This document shows, piece after piece, positions 1-7,108 of a stretch of DNA of 22,200 nt. Numbering within the stretch: position 1 is the stretch's first letter; each line of letters opens with the position of its first letter. Source of the stretch: Anderseniella sp964390445 (lineage in GTDB: Bacteria; Pseudomonadota; Alphaproteobacteria; Rhizobiales; Aestuariivirgaceae); contig CAYMJJ010000034.1 of NCBI GenBank assembly GCA_964390445.1, positions 1-22,200 on the forward strand, given 5' to 3'. The translations under genes and the position numbers were made by a program. The notes under the pieces are model-generated. The model was not told where the DNA came from. It saw only the letters and a list, made by a program, of their open reading frames with translations, and ran no database searches.

Positions 1-13
1 GCAGCCGGCAGTG

Positions 14-502
14 CTATTGCATGGCTTCGTCGACGATTTCCTGCAACAACACCTCGATCTTGGCGGAAACCGCCTTTGACGCATCATCGTCACGCATGTC
101 CGGCTTGCGGTAACCGACGACCACGGTGCCGGGGTTGGCCCGTGTTTCATAGGCAAACACCAGGTACGGACACATCGAGATGTTGGACGGGTCAGCCGCC
201 ACGGATTCGTGGGTCAGCGGGGCTGAGCAGAACTGCATGTAACGGGCATTGACGAACGGCGAAGCGCCCTGGCCGGCCACATCAGCGGTGCGCTCCAGCA
301 TGGTGCCCGAGTGCCCGGTATAGTCGATCACGAGACCGCGGTTGATGACGGCATCGGTCAGGTCCTGGAACACGGTGTCGAAGCCACCCTCGACCGTCTT
401 CATGGTGGACGGCAGGTCACTGGCCTGAACGGAGACTGCGCAGGCTGAAAATGCCAGCATGAGTGCGGCTGCCGCAGCGCTGGCCATTGTTGAGTGTCTC
501 AT
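14..502 (-). CDS. Secreted DUF302-family protein
   Basis: A 162-residue protein with an N-terminal signal sequence (hydrophobic stretch at about residues 7-27). FSAC at about residues 18-21 looks like a poor lipobox, so a lipoprotein is possible but not convincing. The mature part (GFDTVFQDLTDAVINRGLVI, then a C-terminal VVVGYRKP strand region) has the layout of DUF302 proteins, a small alpha/beta fold of unknown function often found near sulfur-oxidation genes. Two mature cysteines (in QFCSAP and SMCPYL) could form a disulfide. The ATG at 502 has an AGAGAGGTG-like ribosome site about 8 bases upstream. It is transcribed away from the MBL genes, across a shared 136-base promoter region that holds a candidate SoxR operator. 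Biochemical role unknown; family call moderately sure. Confidence 0.75.
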   Translation of the reverse strand: MRHSTMASAAAAALMLAFSACAVSVQASDLPSTMKTVEGGFDTVFQDLTDAVINRGLVIDYTGHSGTMLERTADVAGQGASPFVNARYMQFCSAPLTHESVAADPSNISMCPYLVFAYETRANPGTVVVGYRKPDMRDDDASKAVSAKIEVLLQEIVDEAMQ

Positions 503-571
503 TGGTTCACCTCTCTGATTGCCGCAGGTTCACTCTCAAACCTGCGGAACCGTTGCAGTATGCACGCGAAG

Positions 572-610
572 TTGCTTGCTATTCAAGAACACATTCAATA
601 ATTTTAATGT
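572..610. promoter_or_regulatory. Candidate promoter with SoxR-type operator
   Basis: In the divergent region between the DUF302 gene and the first MBL gene, 591-610 reads ACATTCAATAATTTTAATGT. This is an inverted repeat ACATT/AATGT that matches ATTC-N8-GAAT with one mismatch (TAAT). A plausible sigma-70 promoter for the plus-strand gene is TTGCTA at 576-581, a 17-base spacer, and TAATTT at 599-604, so the operator covers the -10 element. The same type of repeat occurs upstream of soxE, soxS/V, soxX and soxC. The box is seen directly; its use by SoxR is inferred. Confidence 0.5.
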
Positions 611-650
611 TTGAGAACGGCGGACCAACCGCGAAAGAATGGAGGAAACC

Positions 651-1568
651 ATGTTCATCACCCGCAGACGGCTTGTCGCCACAGGCGCCGCGGCCGGTGC
701 CCTTGCCACCCTCGCCCCGAAGCTCGCATGGTCGGCCGCCAGCATGGCGCTGGGTGACGCTAAGGTCGACATCGTCAGCGATGGGCACCTCATGCTGCCG
801 GTATCGATGGTGCTGGGCCGGGTACCCGAGGAAGACCGTGCCGAATGGCTCAAGGCCAACGCCGGCGACGACGGCATGGTGAAGTCTCCTCTCAACCTGA
901 CGCTGTTCCGCGATGGCGAGCGAACGGTGCTGTTCGATGTCGGTTCGGGTCCGAACTTCATGGCCAGCGCCGGCAAGATCAAGGATGCGCTCGACGCCAT
1001 CGGTGTGGCACCTGATGAGGTGACCAATGTGGTGTTCACCCACGCCCACCCGGACCACATCTGGGGGGTCAAGGACGACTTCGACGAGATCGTCTTTGCC
1101 AATGCCGAGTACGCCATGTCCGAAGCGGAATGGGACTACTGGTTCAACCCGGAAACGGTCAACACCATAGCGGCCGAACGCCAGTCGTTTGCGGTGGGCG
1201 CGCGCAACGCCATGGAAGCGATCGAGGACAAGATCTCGCGCTTCAAGCCGGGCAGCGAGGTGCTGCCGGGTATCGAGGCGTTCGATACCTCAGGCCACAC
1301 GCCGGGCCATACCTCGTTTGTCATCCACAAGGGCAGCGACAGCCTGGTGGTGGTAGGCGACGTGATCACCAACGCGCAGTTCTCGTTCTCCCATCCCGAG
1401 TGGGAAACCGGCACCGACTCCGACCCGCAACAGGGCGTGGTCGCGCGCAAGGCGCTGCTTGACCGGCTGGCCACCGACAAGTCCCACATGATCGGCTATC
1501 ACCTGCCCCACCCCGGCACCGGCCGGGTAGAGCGCACGGCCGCCGGTTACACATTCGCTGCCGACTGA
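651..1568 (+). CDS. Tat-exported metallo-beta-lactamase-fold hydrolase, SoxG/SoxH-like
   Basis: A 305-residue protein starting with a twin-arginine signal (TRRRLVATG at residues 4-12, then a hydrophobic stretch), so a folded, metal-loaded periplasmic protein is expected. The MBL metal site looks complete: HAHPDH at 131-136, H216 in SGHTPGH, D237 in VVGDV, and H284 in GYHLPH. I chose the ATG at 651 rather than 639 because GGAGGA lies at 641-646, 5 bases before it. Paracoccus sox clusters contain two MBL-type proteins, SoxG and SoxH, proposed to be thiol hydrolases and not required for thiosulfate oxidation; the size fits SoxG-like. The next MBL gene follows after 18 bases, so they are probably cotranscribed. 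Exact substrate unknown. Confidence 0.85.
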   Translation: MFITRRRLVATGAAAGALATLAPKLAWSAASMALGDAKVDIVSDGHLMLPVSMVLGRVPEEDRAEWLKANAGDDGMVKSPLNLTLFRDGERTVLFDVGSGPNFMASAGKIKDALDAIGVAPDEVTNVVFTHAHPDHIWGVKDDFDEIVFANAEYAMSEAEWDYWFNPETVNTIAAERQSFAVGARNAMEAIEDKISRFKPGSEVLPGIEAFDTSGHTPGHTSFVIHKGSDSLVVVGDVITNAQFSFSHPEWETGTDSDPQQGVVARKALLDRLATDKSHMIGYHLPHPGTGRVERTAAGYTFAAD

Positions 1569-1586
1569 AGCCTTGGAGGAACCATC

Positions 1587-2555
1587 ATGCCCAACATGAA
1601 ATCCACCCTTGCCGGCCTGTTTGTTGCGCTCACCATGGCGCTGCCCGCACCTGCCGGCGCAAACGAGAACATTGCCGACCAGTACCCTGACTCGCTGCTC
1701 TATTCGGCGCCGGTCGAGGTGATCCCGCACGTCTGGTCAGCCATCGGGGCAACTGCCCCGCCGACCTACGAAAACGCCGGGCACAACAACAACCTCAGCT
1801 TCATCGTGACCGGCGACGGGGTGATCGTGGTCAATGGCGGCGGATCGTACGGGCTGGCAGAAGCGCTACACAAGGAAATCAAGTCGATTACCGACCAGCC
1901 GGTCAAGCTGGTGGTGAACGAGAATGGCCAGGGCCATGCTGCGCTTGGCAACTGCTACTGGGCCGAACAGGGCGTGAAGATCGTTGCGCACGAGGATGCA
2001 GCCAAGGAGTTCGAGAAACAGAGCGGGCAAATCCTGCAGGCGGCAGAGCGCATCCTGAAAGATCGCGCTGCCAAGACCTGCATCCATGTGCCGGATGAAA
2101 CCTTCAGCGACCGGATGGACGTATCGATGGGCTCGATGAAGGTGGAACTGATTTATTCAGGCCCCGCCCACAGCCATGGCGACACCCAGGTGTGGCTGCC
2201 GGAGGAGAAACTGGTGATCGCCGGCGACATCGCGTTTCACGAGCGGATGCCGCCGATCTTCGATGACACCGACACAGCCGCGTGGATCGACACCTGGGAG
2301 AATGCCTTCGAGAAGTTGGGGGCGGTGTACGTGGTGCCGGGTCACGGCCACCCGACCAACATGGCGCAGGTGCGCCGCTATACGCATGACTACCTCGTCT
2401 ACCTGCGCGGCAAGATCAAGGAGATGATCGACGAGGGCAAGGGGCTGGATGAAGCCTTCTATGTCGACCAGTCACCCTACAAGCACCTGCACACCTTCGA
2501 GGAACTGGCAACCCGCAATGCGGGCCGGGTTTTCCAGCAGATGGAGTTCGAGTAG
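1587..2555 (+). CDS. Exported MBL-fold protein with altered first metal motif, SoxG/SoxH-like
   Basis: A 322-residue protein with a cleavable Sec signal peptide (about residues 1-26). The fold is recognisable as metallo-beta-lactamase, but where HxHxDH is expected it has NENGQGHAALGN (111-122), and the usual LIDTG strand reads VVNGGG (81-86). Later ligand positions are kept: AHSHGD (195-199), AGD (D214) and PGHGH (H253). So the first zinc site is probably lost or rebuilt, while part of the second remains. I recall similar NGQxH forms in MBL proteins near other sulfur-oxidation genes, so this may be a subfamily trait rather than decay. GGAGGA at 1575-1580 supports the start; 18 bases separate it from the upstream MBL gene. 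Likely periplasmic; function not established. Confidence 0.8.
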   Translation: MPNMKSTLAGLFVALTMALPAPAGANENIADQYPDSLLYSAPVEVIPHVWSAIGATAPPTYENAGHNNNLSFIVTGDGVIVVNGGGSYGLAEALHKEIKSITDQPVKLVVNENGQGHAALGNCYWAEQGVKIVAHEDAAKEFEKQSGQILQAAERILKDRAAKTCIHVPDETFSDRMDVSMGSMKVELIYSGPAHSHGDTQVWLPEEKLVIAGDIAFHERMPPIFDDTDTAAWIDTWENAFEKLGAVYVVPGHGHPTNMAQVRRYTHDYLVYLRGKIKEMIDEGKGLDEAFYVDQSPYKHLHTFEELATRNAGRVFQQMEFE

Positions 2556-2641
2556 GCCTTGATCGAACGCATCGTTTGATATAAAGAACGCTCTGGAATG
2601 TGCCGCGAACACTGTCGCGACACCAACAGCGGAGCGTCATC

Positions 2642-3763
2642 ATGATTGAACAGCTTGAACTCCTTCGCGAAGCTCATGGCACTGCCACGCTGGTGTTGTG
2701 GGCAGCCTTTGGCCTAGGCATATTCTTCGGTGCAGTCGCTGAATACAGCCGATACTGTGCTCGTGCGGCCCTTGCAGAGTGGGCGCCGGGCACTGAACGC
2801 ACACAAGCTGCCAGCAATGGCTATGCACGCACCAAGCAGTATCTGACCGCTGTGCTTGTCGCACTGGCCGGTACGCAGTTGCTGTTCGTTACTCAGAACA
2901 TTGATCTTGGCAACTCGATCTACTGGTCTGTCGGCATCCAGCCGGTAGCGCTGGTGGCTGGTGGCGTTCTGTTCGGCATCGGCATGGTGCTGGCTGGCGG
3001 CTGCGCAAGCCGGTTGCTGGTGCTGGCAGCCTCGGGCAACGGCCGGGCGCTGGTCACGCTGCTGGTGACAGGCATTGCCGGGTACGCCACCTTGCGCGGT
3101 ATCCTGTCGTATCCGCGCATCTGGCTGGAGCAGGCCTGGGCAACCGGTTCTTCGCCGGGCGCACTGTATGAAGCCGGCACCATCTCGCCGGTGCTGGTCG
3201 GCACCCTGATCGCTGTGGTGTTTGCAGCGGCACTGGCCTTCGTGCTGCTTCGCCATGGCGCGCGCGGTGTGGTTACAGGCGCACTGGTCGGCCTGGTGGT
3301 CGTGGCCGGATGGTCGATCACCGGCATCGTCGGCCTCGACGAGTTCGAGCCCACCCCGTTGCAATCGCTCAGCTTCGTTGCGCCGGTTGGCGAGACAATC
3401 CAGTACCTGATGATCTTTACCGGCGACACCATCGGTTATGGCACAGCCCTGCTGTTCGGCTTGCTGGTTGGTGCGTTTGCCAGTTCTGTGGTGGGGGGCC
3501 GGTTCCAGTATCGCGGCTTCACCACAGAAGGTTCGCTGCTGCGCTATGTGGCGGGCGGGTTGCTGATGGGCTTTGGCGGCGTGACCGCCCTTGGCTGCTC
3601 GGTCGGCCAGGGCCTGACCGGCATCAGCACGGCGTCGGTGTCGTCGGTGCTGGCCATGCTTGCCATTGCCGCGGGTGGCTATGCAGCCATGAGCTGGCAG
3701 GCCCGTCTCGGCGCACGCCAGTCGCGCGATGCCATCACCGAGGCGATGCAGCCTGCCGAGTAG
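2642..3763 (+). CDS. YeeE/YedE-family sulfur-compound permease (SoxT-like)
   Basis: A 373-residue polytopic membrane protein made of two YeeE/YedE (sulphur transport) halves. The family's characteristic cysteines are visible: C39 in SRYCAR, C121 in LAGGCASRL, and C319 in ALGCSVGQG. The structurally studied YeeE thiosulfate channel passes its substrate along conserved cysteines, and Sox-linked members are called SoxT. I chose the ATG at 2642 because GGAG at 2631-2634 gives a 7-base spacing; the longer upstream reading has no good ribosome site. It lies 86 bases after the MBL pair, so it may be cotranscribed or have its own promoter. It is a paralogue of the 5574-6698 permease. Substrate (thiosulfate or other sulfane sulfur) and direction are inferred. 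Confidence 0.85.
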   Translation: MIEQLELLREAHGTATLVLWAAFGLGIFFGAVAEYSRYCARAALAEWAPGTERTQAASNGYARTKQYLTAVLVALAGTQLLFVTQNIDLGNSIYWSVGIQPVALVAGGVLFGIGMVLAGGCASRLLVLAASGNGRALVTLLVTGIAGYATLRGILSYPRIWLEQAWATGSSPGALYEAGTISPVLVGTLIAVVFAAALAFVLLRHGARGVVTGALVGLVVVAGWSITGIVGLDEFEPTPLQSLSFVAPVGETIQYLMIFTGDTIGYGTALLFGLLVGAFASSVVGGRFQYRGFTTEGSLLRYVAGGLLMGFGGVTALGCSVGQGLTGISTASVSSVLAMLAIAAGGYAAMSWQARLGARQSRDAITEAMQPAE

Positions 3764-3790
3764 CCGCGGCCTCCCATACTGCGACATGGC

Positions 3791-3826
3791 AAAGGGCGCC
3801 ACGGAATTTCTTCGTGACGCCCCTTT
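3791..3826. terminator. Hairpin between convergent permease and soxF
   Basis: AAAGGGCG-c-CACG pairs with CGTG-a-CGCCC-cTTT around a 9-base loop, between the convergent ends of the permease gene and soxF. The stem is strong, with one internal mismatch. The T-run is short (TTT), so it is a modest terminator that may act from either side. Confidence 0.5.
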
Positions 3827-3853
3827 CCATTGTGCAAGACAGCTTTATGCCGT

Positions 3854-5125
3854 TCAGCTGAACATGTCGGTGACAATCGAGGTGTACCAGCCTTCGGACT
3901 CCTCGTAGGTTACCTTCCTGAGCGCTGCGTCCTCGCCGGTCTGCGAGACAAACGTGTCCACCTCGTCGATCTTGCCCTCGCCGGGCTTGTAGCTGCCGCC
4001 CACCTTGACCCCGTCATTGTCGTAGATCAGGCTCCAGCAGGTGTTGGCATAGCGGGCTTCAAACACCCGCGAACCGGTCAGTTCGCCACGGATGGCATTG
4101 GCTGCCACCTTGGCCTGCGAGTTGGCCGAGAAACCGGACTTGGGCATTGCCGCCGCAACCGATGCATCGCCAAGCACATATATGTCGGCATTGGCCACTG
4201 ACGCCATGTTGGCCGGGTTTACCGGCACCCAGTCGCCGTCGGTCACACCGGCGGCAAAGGCGATGGCGCCTGCCTTTTGTGCCGGAATGACAGTCGCCGC
4301 ATCCGCCTTGAAGGTGTCGATATCGGTGACGATCTCCATGGTCTCGGGGTTGACCGACTTGATGCCGCCGTGCACGTCCGGACCCAGCCAGTCGACCATG
4401 CCGGTATAGTGCTTTTGCCAGCCTTCCATGAACAGGCCCTGCTTGGAGAACTTGTCCTTGGGATCGAGCACGATGATCTTGGCTGTCGGATTCTTCGTCT
4501 TGAGCAGCTTCGCAATCATCGAAACGCGCTCGTAAGGTCCGGGCGGACAGCGGAACGGATTTGGCGGAGCAACCATCACGAAGGTACCGCCCTCCTTCAT
4601 GGCCTCGACCTGTGCCTTGAGCAGTTGCACCTGGGTGCCGGACTTCCAGGCGTGTGGCATGACGTCCTGCGCGTCGATCGAGTAGCCTTCGACGCTGTCA
4701 TACTTGATGTCGATGCCGGGTGAGAGCACCAGCTTGTCGTAACCCACCGACGCGCCAGAGGCGAGCATCACCTTGCGGCCTGCCGTATCGACCGAGACTG
4801 CCCAGTCATGCACCACGTTGATACCGTGATTGAACGCCAGCGCTCCGTAACCGTGGCCGATGCTGTCGTAATCGCGGTATCCACCGAGGTAGAGGTTCGA
4901 GAAGAAGCACGTGTAGTAGCGTTTGCTGCCTTCAATCAGCGTCACGTCGATCGCGCCATTTGAATCCTTGGCGAGATACCGGGCAGCGGTTGCACCACCG
5001 GCACCACCACCCACCACGACTACGCGGGGTTTGGCAGCACGGGCAATGTTGGGCATTGCAATCATGCCGGTGGCGGCCGTTCCGGCAAACAGCGCACCGA
5101 AGTGCCGCCTGTTGAGAGTAGTCAT
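3854..5125 (-). CDS. soxF: SoxF, FAD subunit of flavocytochrome c sulfide dehydrogenase type
   Basis: A 423-residue flavoprotein with a Tat signal (NRRHFGALFAG near residue 5) and a Rossmann FAD-binding motif VVVGGGAGG at 36-44. YYTCFFSN holds C73, the place where FCSD proteins attach FAD covalently. C193 (PFRCPPGPYER) and C363 (NTCWSL) match the redox-active disulfide pair of FCSD/SoxF. A second FAD-contact region reads YVLGDAS near 316-322. I chose the ATG at 5125 because GGAGGAG lies just before it; an in-frame ATG at 5152 overlaps the soxE stop and has no comparable site. It follows soxE by 23 bases. The likely role is periplasmic sulfide (or polysulfide) oxidation with electron transfer to SoxE; in Paracoccus SoxF also stimulates the Sox system. 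Confidence 0.95.
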   Translation of the reverse strand: MTTLNRRHFGALFAGTAATGMIAMPNIARAAKPRVVVVGGGAGGATAARYLAKDSNGAIDVTLIEGSKRYYTCFFSNLYLGGYRDYDSIGHGYGALAFNHGINVVHDWAVSVDTAGRKVMLASGASVGYDKLVLSPGIDIKYDSVEGYSIDAQDVMPHAWKSGTQVQLLKAQVEAMKEGGTFVMVAPPNPFRCPPGPYERVSMIAKLLKTKNPTAKIIVLDPKDKFSKQGLFMEGWQKHYTGMVDWLGPDVHGGIKSVNPETMEIVTDIDTFKADAATVIPAQKAGAIAFAAGVTDGDWVPVNPANMASVANADIYVLGDASVAAAMPKSGFSANSQAKVAANAIRGELTGSRVFEARYANTCWSLIYDNDGVKVGGSYKPGEGKIDEVDTFVSQTGEDAALRKVTYEESEGWYTSIVTDMFS

Positions 5126-5148
5126 GACGTCTCCTCCTTGGTTGTTGT

Positions 5149-5475
5149 TCATTCGGCTTTCAGTGAAGCGTAATAGACGGCCAGCGCGGCGATCTGTTCA
5201 TCGTCGAGACGGGCTGCGATGGTTTGCATGGTGACGTTTTCGAGTTGCTTGTCCCTGTATGCCTGGAGGATCGAGACCATGCCACTGGCGTGCATGCCCG
5301 CGATCTGCGGAATGCCGGGATTGTGCCCGGTGGTCGCGTGACAGGCAACGCATTCGGCGGCGAGATGCTCGCCATACTCGATGTCTCCGGTGACCTCGTC
5401 GGCCGCCAGCGCGACGGACAGGCCGAAGGTCATGCTGGCAACGACGGCAACGATGCCGCGACTATTCAGAACCAT
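5149..5475 (-). CDS. soxE: SoxE, one-haem c-type cytochrome partner of SoxF
   Basis: A 108-residue protein: signal peptide to about residue 25 (VALAA-DE), then a class I cytochrome c domain with a single haem site CVACH at 42-46 and candidate axial methionine M83 in VTMQTI. It resembles the cytochrome c553 type of FCSD electron-transfer subunit. GGAGGA lies 10 bases before the ATG at 5475; the open frame continues upstream to 5865, but that part is antisense-like low-quality sequence overlapping soxT. Paracoccus SoxE has two haems and is about twice as long, so this is a compact one-haem form, as in Chlorobium FccA. Transcribed with soxF. A candidate SoxR operator sits 18 bases upstream of the start. 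Confidence 0.9.
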   Translation of the reverse strand: MVLNSRGIVAVVASMTFGLSVALAADEVTGDIEYGEHLAAECVACHATTGHNPGIPQIAGMHASGMVSILQAYRDKQLENVTMQTIAARLDDEQIAALAVYYASLKAE

Positions 5476-5493
5476 GGAAAAGGCTTCCTCCAG

Positions 5494-5513
5494 ACATTCA
5501 TAAAATTCTATGC
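5494..5513. promoter_or_regulatory. Candidate SoxR-type operator upstream of soxE
   Basis: 5494-5513 reads ACATTCATAAAATTCTATGC. The left half-site ATTCATA is identical to the soxX and soxC boxes; the right half is imperfect (CTAT for GAAT). A wider inverted repeat CATTCA (5495-5500) / TGAATG (5515-5520) surrounds it. A TAGAAT -10-like hexamer on the minus strand (5504-5509) lies inside it. This suggests that soxEF has its own regulated promoter inside the minus-strand run. Confidence 0.45.
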
Positions 5514-5521
5514 GTGAATGC

Positions 5522-5559
5522 TTGTGCGAGACGCACAAAGTGTCAAGCTGCAGTGCAGC
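5522..5559. repeat. Two short perfect palindromes between soxT and soxE
   Basis: TTGTGC-GAGAC-GCACAA (5522-5538) and GCTGCA-G-TGCAGC (5547-5559) lie side by side between the end of soxT and the soxE promoter box. Neither is followed by a T-run on the minus strand, so they are not clear intrinsic terminators. They could mark an mRNA end or processing site for the soxSRT message, or bind a regulator other than SoxR. Confidence 0.4.
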
Positions 5560-5573
5560 ATGGCGTTCAACCT

Positions 5574-6698
5574 CTACTGGTCCTCCGGCGTTTTCGGCTG
5601 CACTCTGCTCGCGAACACGGGCCGGATGACTTCGACCAGCGTCTCCCAGGCGTCGCGCCAGGTGCCGTGAACCAGCAACTGCAGGCCCAGCCAGGCACCG
5701 GCAAACATGCCGGCAAATGCCACAGGTGCGGTAAAGGCCAGCACTGAGAACGCGGACATGCCCTGGCCTACGGTGCAGCCAACCGCAATGACGCCGCCAA
5801 ATCCCATCATCGCGCCTCCCAGCATCTGGCGTCGCATCTCGCGGGCATCGTCGCAAGCTTCCCAACGAAAATAGCCTTGTGCCAGCGACGTCGCGCAGGC
5901 ACCGATGATGACGCCCGCCACCGCGCCGACACCAAACTGCAGGGTCGAGCCGGTAGCGGTCATCACGTACATCAGCGCTTCACCCGGGGGGCCGGTGAAA
6001 GTGAAGGATTCGAGCCGGTGAGGGTCGAACGGATCCCCGGCCATGTAGCCGGTGACAAACCACCCCGCCACGATTGCCAGGCCGGCCAGCAGTCCCGCAA
6101 CCAGGTATCTGACTTCGTGACGCAGGTCCCGACTGGTCAGCGCAATGGCTGCGATGAGTGCCGCCAGGGCATAGGCCCAGCCGTGCACGCTGCCGCCAAT
6201 GCGATCAGCCGCCGCATGGGCAAAGCCGGCGGGGCTCTCGAGGTGGACGGGCATGCCGAACAACCAGACCCGCACATAAGCTGTCAGGCCGCTCATGGTG
6301 GCGTAAGCCACAACGGCCAGTGACACGAAGGTGACGATGGATTTCAAGTCCCCACCGCCGATGCGGGCCAGCGTGCCGTAGCCGCAGGTGCCGACCAGCG
6401 ACATGCCGAGTCCGAACAGGAACGAGCCTGCGATGGTTGCAACCAGGGTTGTGGGTGACACGAGGTAGAAGCTGCGCGACATGTCCACAACGCCCGCCTG
6501 ATCGAGCGCGAAGGTGCCGGTGATGGCGATGGCGATGGCCAGCCACCACGCCGACAACCTGCCGCGGCTGCCGCCGAGCGTTGCGTCTTCTATGGCACCG
6601 AGGGTGCAGAACCTGCCCCAGCGCGCGGCAAAGCCAAGCACCATACCGCCCAGCAATCCGCCGAGCGCACCGATGCTGCCGGTCGCAAGTGCATCCAT
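5574..6698 (-). CDS. soxT: SoxT, YeeE/YedE-family permease of the soxSRT group
   Basis: A 374-residue membrane protein with two YeeE/YedE halves and about ten hydrophobic segments. The key cysteines are C31 (GRFCTLG), C105 (VGTCGYG) and C308 (AVGCTVGQG), the same pattern as the permease at 2642-3763. The order soxS-soxR-soxT matches the soxSRT cluster described in Pseudaminobacter salicylatoxidans, where it is needed for thiosulfate oxidation. Hyphomicrobium SoxT proteins have been linked to bringing sulfur species or a sulfur signal to cytoplasmic regulators. A GAGGAAACAGG site precedes the ATG at 6698. It lies 68 bases after soxR; that gap holds GC-rich inverted repeats but no clear T-run. 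Exact cargo is inferred. Confidence 0.88.
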   Translation of the reverse strand: MDALATGSIGALGGLLGGMVLGFAARWGRFCTLGAIEDATLGGSRGRLSAWWLAIAIAITGTFALDQAGVVDMSRSFYLVSPTTLVATIAGSFLFGLGMSLVGTCGYGTLARIGGGDLKSIVTFVSLAVVAYATMSGLTAYVRVWLFGMPVHLESPAGFAHAAADRIGGSVHGWAYALAALIAAIALTSRDLRHEVRYLVAGLLAGLAIVAGWFVTGYMAGDPFDPHRLESFTFTGPPGEALMYVMTATGSTLQFGVGAVAGVIIGACATSLAQGYFRWEACDDAREMRRQMLGGAMMGFGGVIAVGCTVGQGMSAFSVLAFTAPVAFAGMFAGAWLGLQLLVHGTWRDAWETLVEVIRPVFASRVQPKTPEDQ

Positions 6699-6766
6699 CC
6701 TGTTTCCTCAACCCGACGGCAGTCTTTTTGCTGCCTTCAGATGGGCCAGCCGGCCCGCGGCTCAAC

Positions 6767-7108
6767 CTAGCACGATTTCTCGCAAAACATCTCGTACAAC
6801 AGTGCGATCATCTGCTTCACGCGCGGATCCGCAATCGAATAATAGATGGTCTTGCCGTCGCGGCGGGTGGTGACCAGCCCTTCCAACCGAAGCCGCGCAA
6901 GTTGCTGCGAAACCGCGGCCTGGCGTGCAGACAGCAGTTCTTCGAGCTCGGTGACGGTGCATTCGCCATCGGACAGCCTGCACAAGATGGCAAGGCGACC
7001 CTCATGGGCCAGCGCCTTGAGGAAGTCGGTCGCGTCCTTTGCGCTCGACATCATGTCGTTGAGCAGAGCTTCGCTGTCGAGTTTCAATGCAGTGGTCATG
7101 CCGTTCAT
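6767..7108 (-). CDS. soxR: SoxR, ArsR-family sulfur-responsive repressor
   Basis: A 113-residue winged-helix repressor of the ArsR family. The recognition region is VSQQLARLRLEGLVTTRRDG and the wing is GKTIYYSI. C43 (ILCRL) and C109 (EMFCEKSC) are 66 residues apart, the spacing of the persulfide-sensing pair in BigR/SqrR/SoxR proteins (C42/C108 in Xylella BigR, from memory), so it should lose DNA binding when these form a polysulfide bridge. Two extra cysteines, C50 (GECTV) and C113 (the last residue), are unusual. The ATG at 7108 shares its first base with the soxS stop (TGATG), suggesting translational coupling; a GTG at 7111 and an ATG at 7099 are alternative starts. Likely controls the surrounding sox promoters. 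Confidence 0.92.
   Translation of the reverse strand: MNGMTTALKLDSEALLNDMMSSAKDATDFLKALAHEGRLAILCRLSDGECTVTELEELLSARQAAVSQQLARLRLEGLVTTRRDGKTIYYSIADPRVKQMIALLYEMFCEKSC

Noticed and set aside
2575..2589. TTTG-ATATAAA-GAAC before the first permease as a sixth SoxR box
   Set aside because: The core looks like the soxC box, but the spacer is 7 bases and both half-sites are imperfect; too weak to list as an operator.
2714..3802. Long minus-strand frame (362 codons) opposite the first permease
   Set aside because: Codon-mirror frame of a GC-rich gene; the product is His/Gln/Arg-rich without membrane segments or known motifs, while the plus strand is a clear YeeE/YedE protein.
5476..5865. Upstream extension of the soxE reading frame to a 238-residue protein
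   Set aside because: It overlaps soxT on the same strand in another frame, is rich in Arg/Cys/His with no known domain, and the real soxE start has a ribosome site plus signal peptide.
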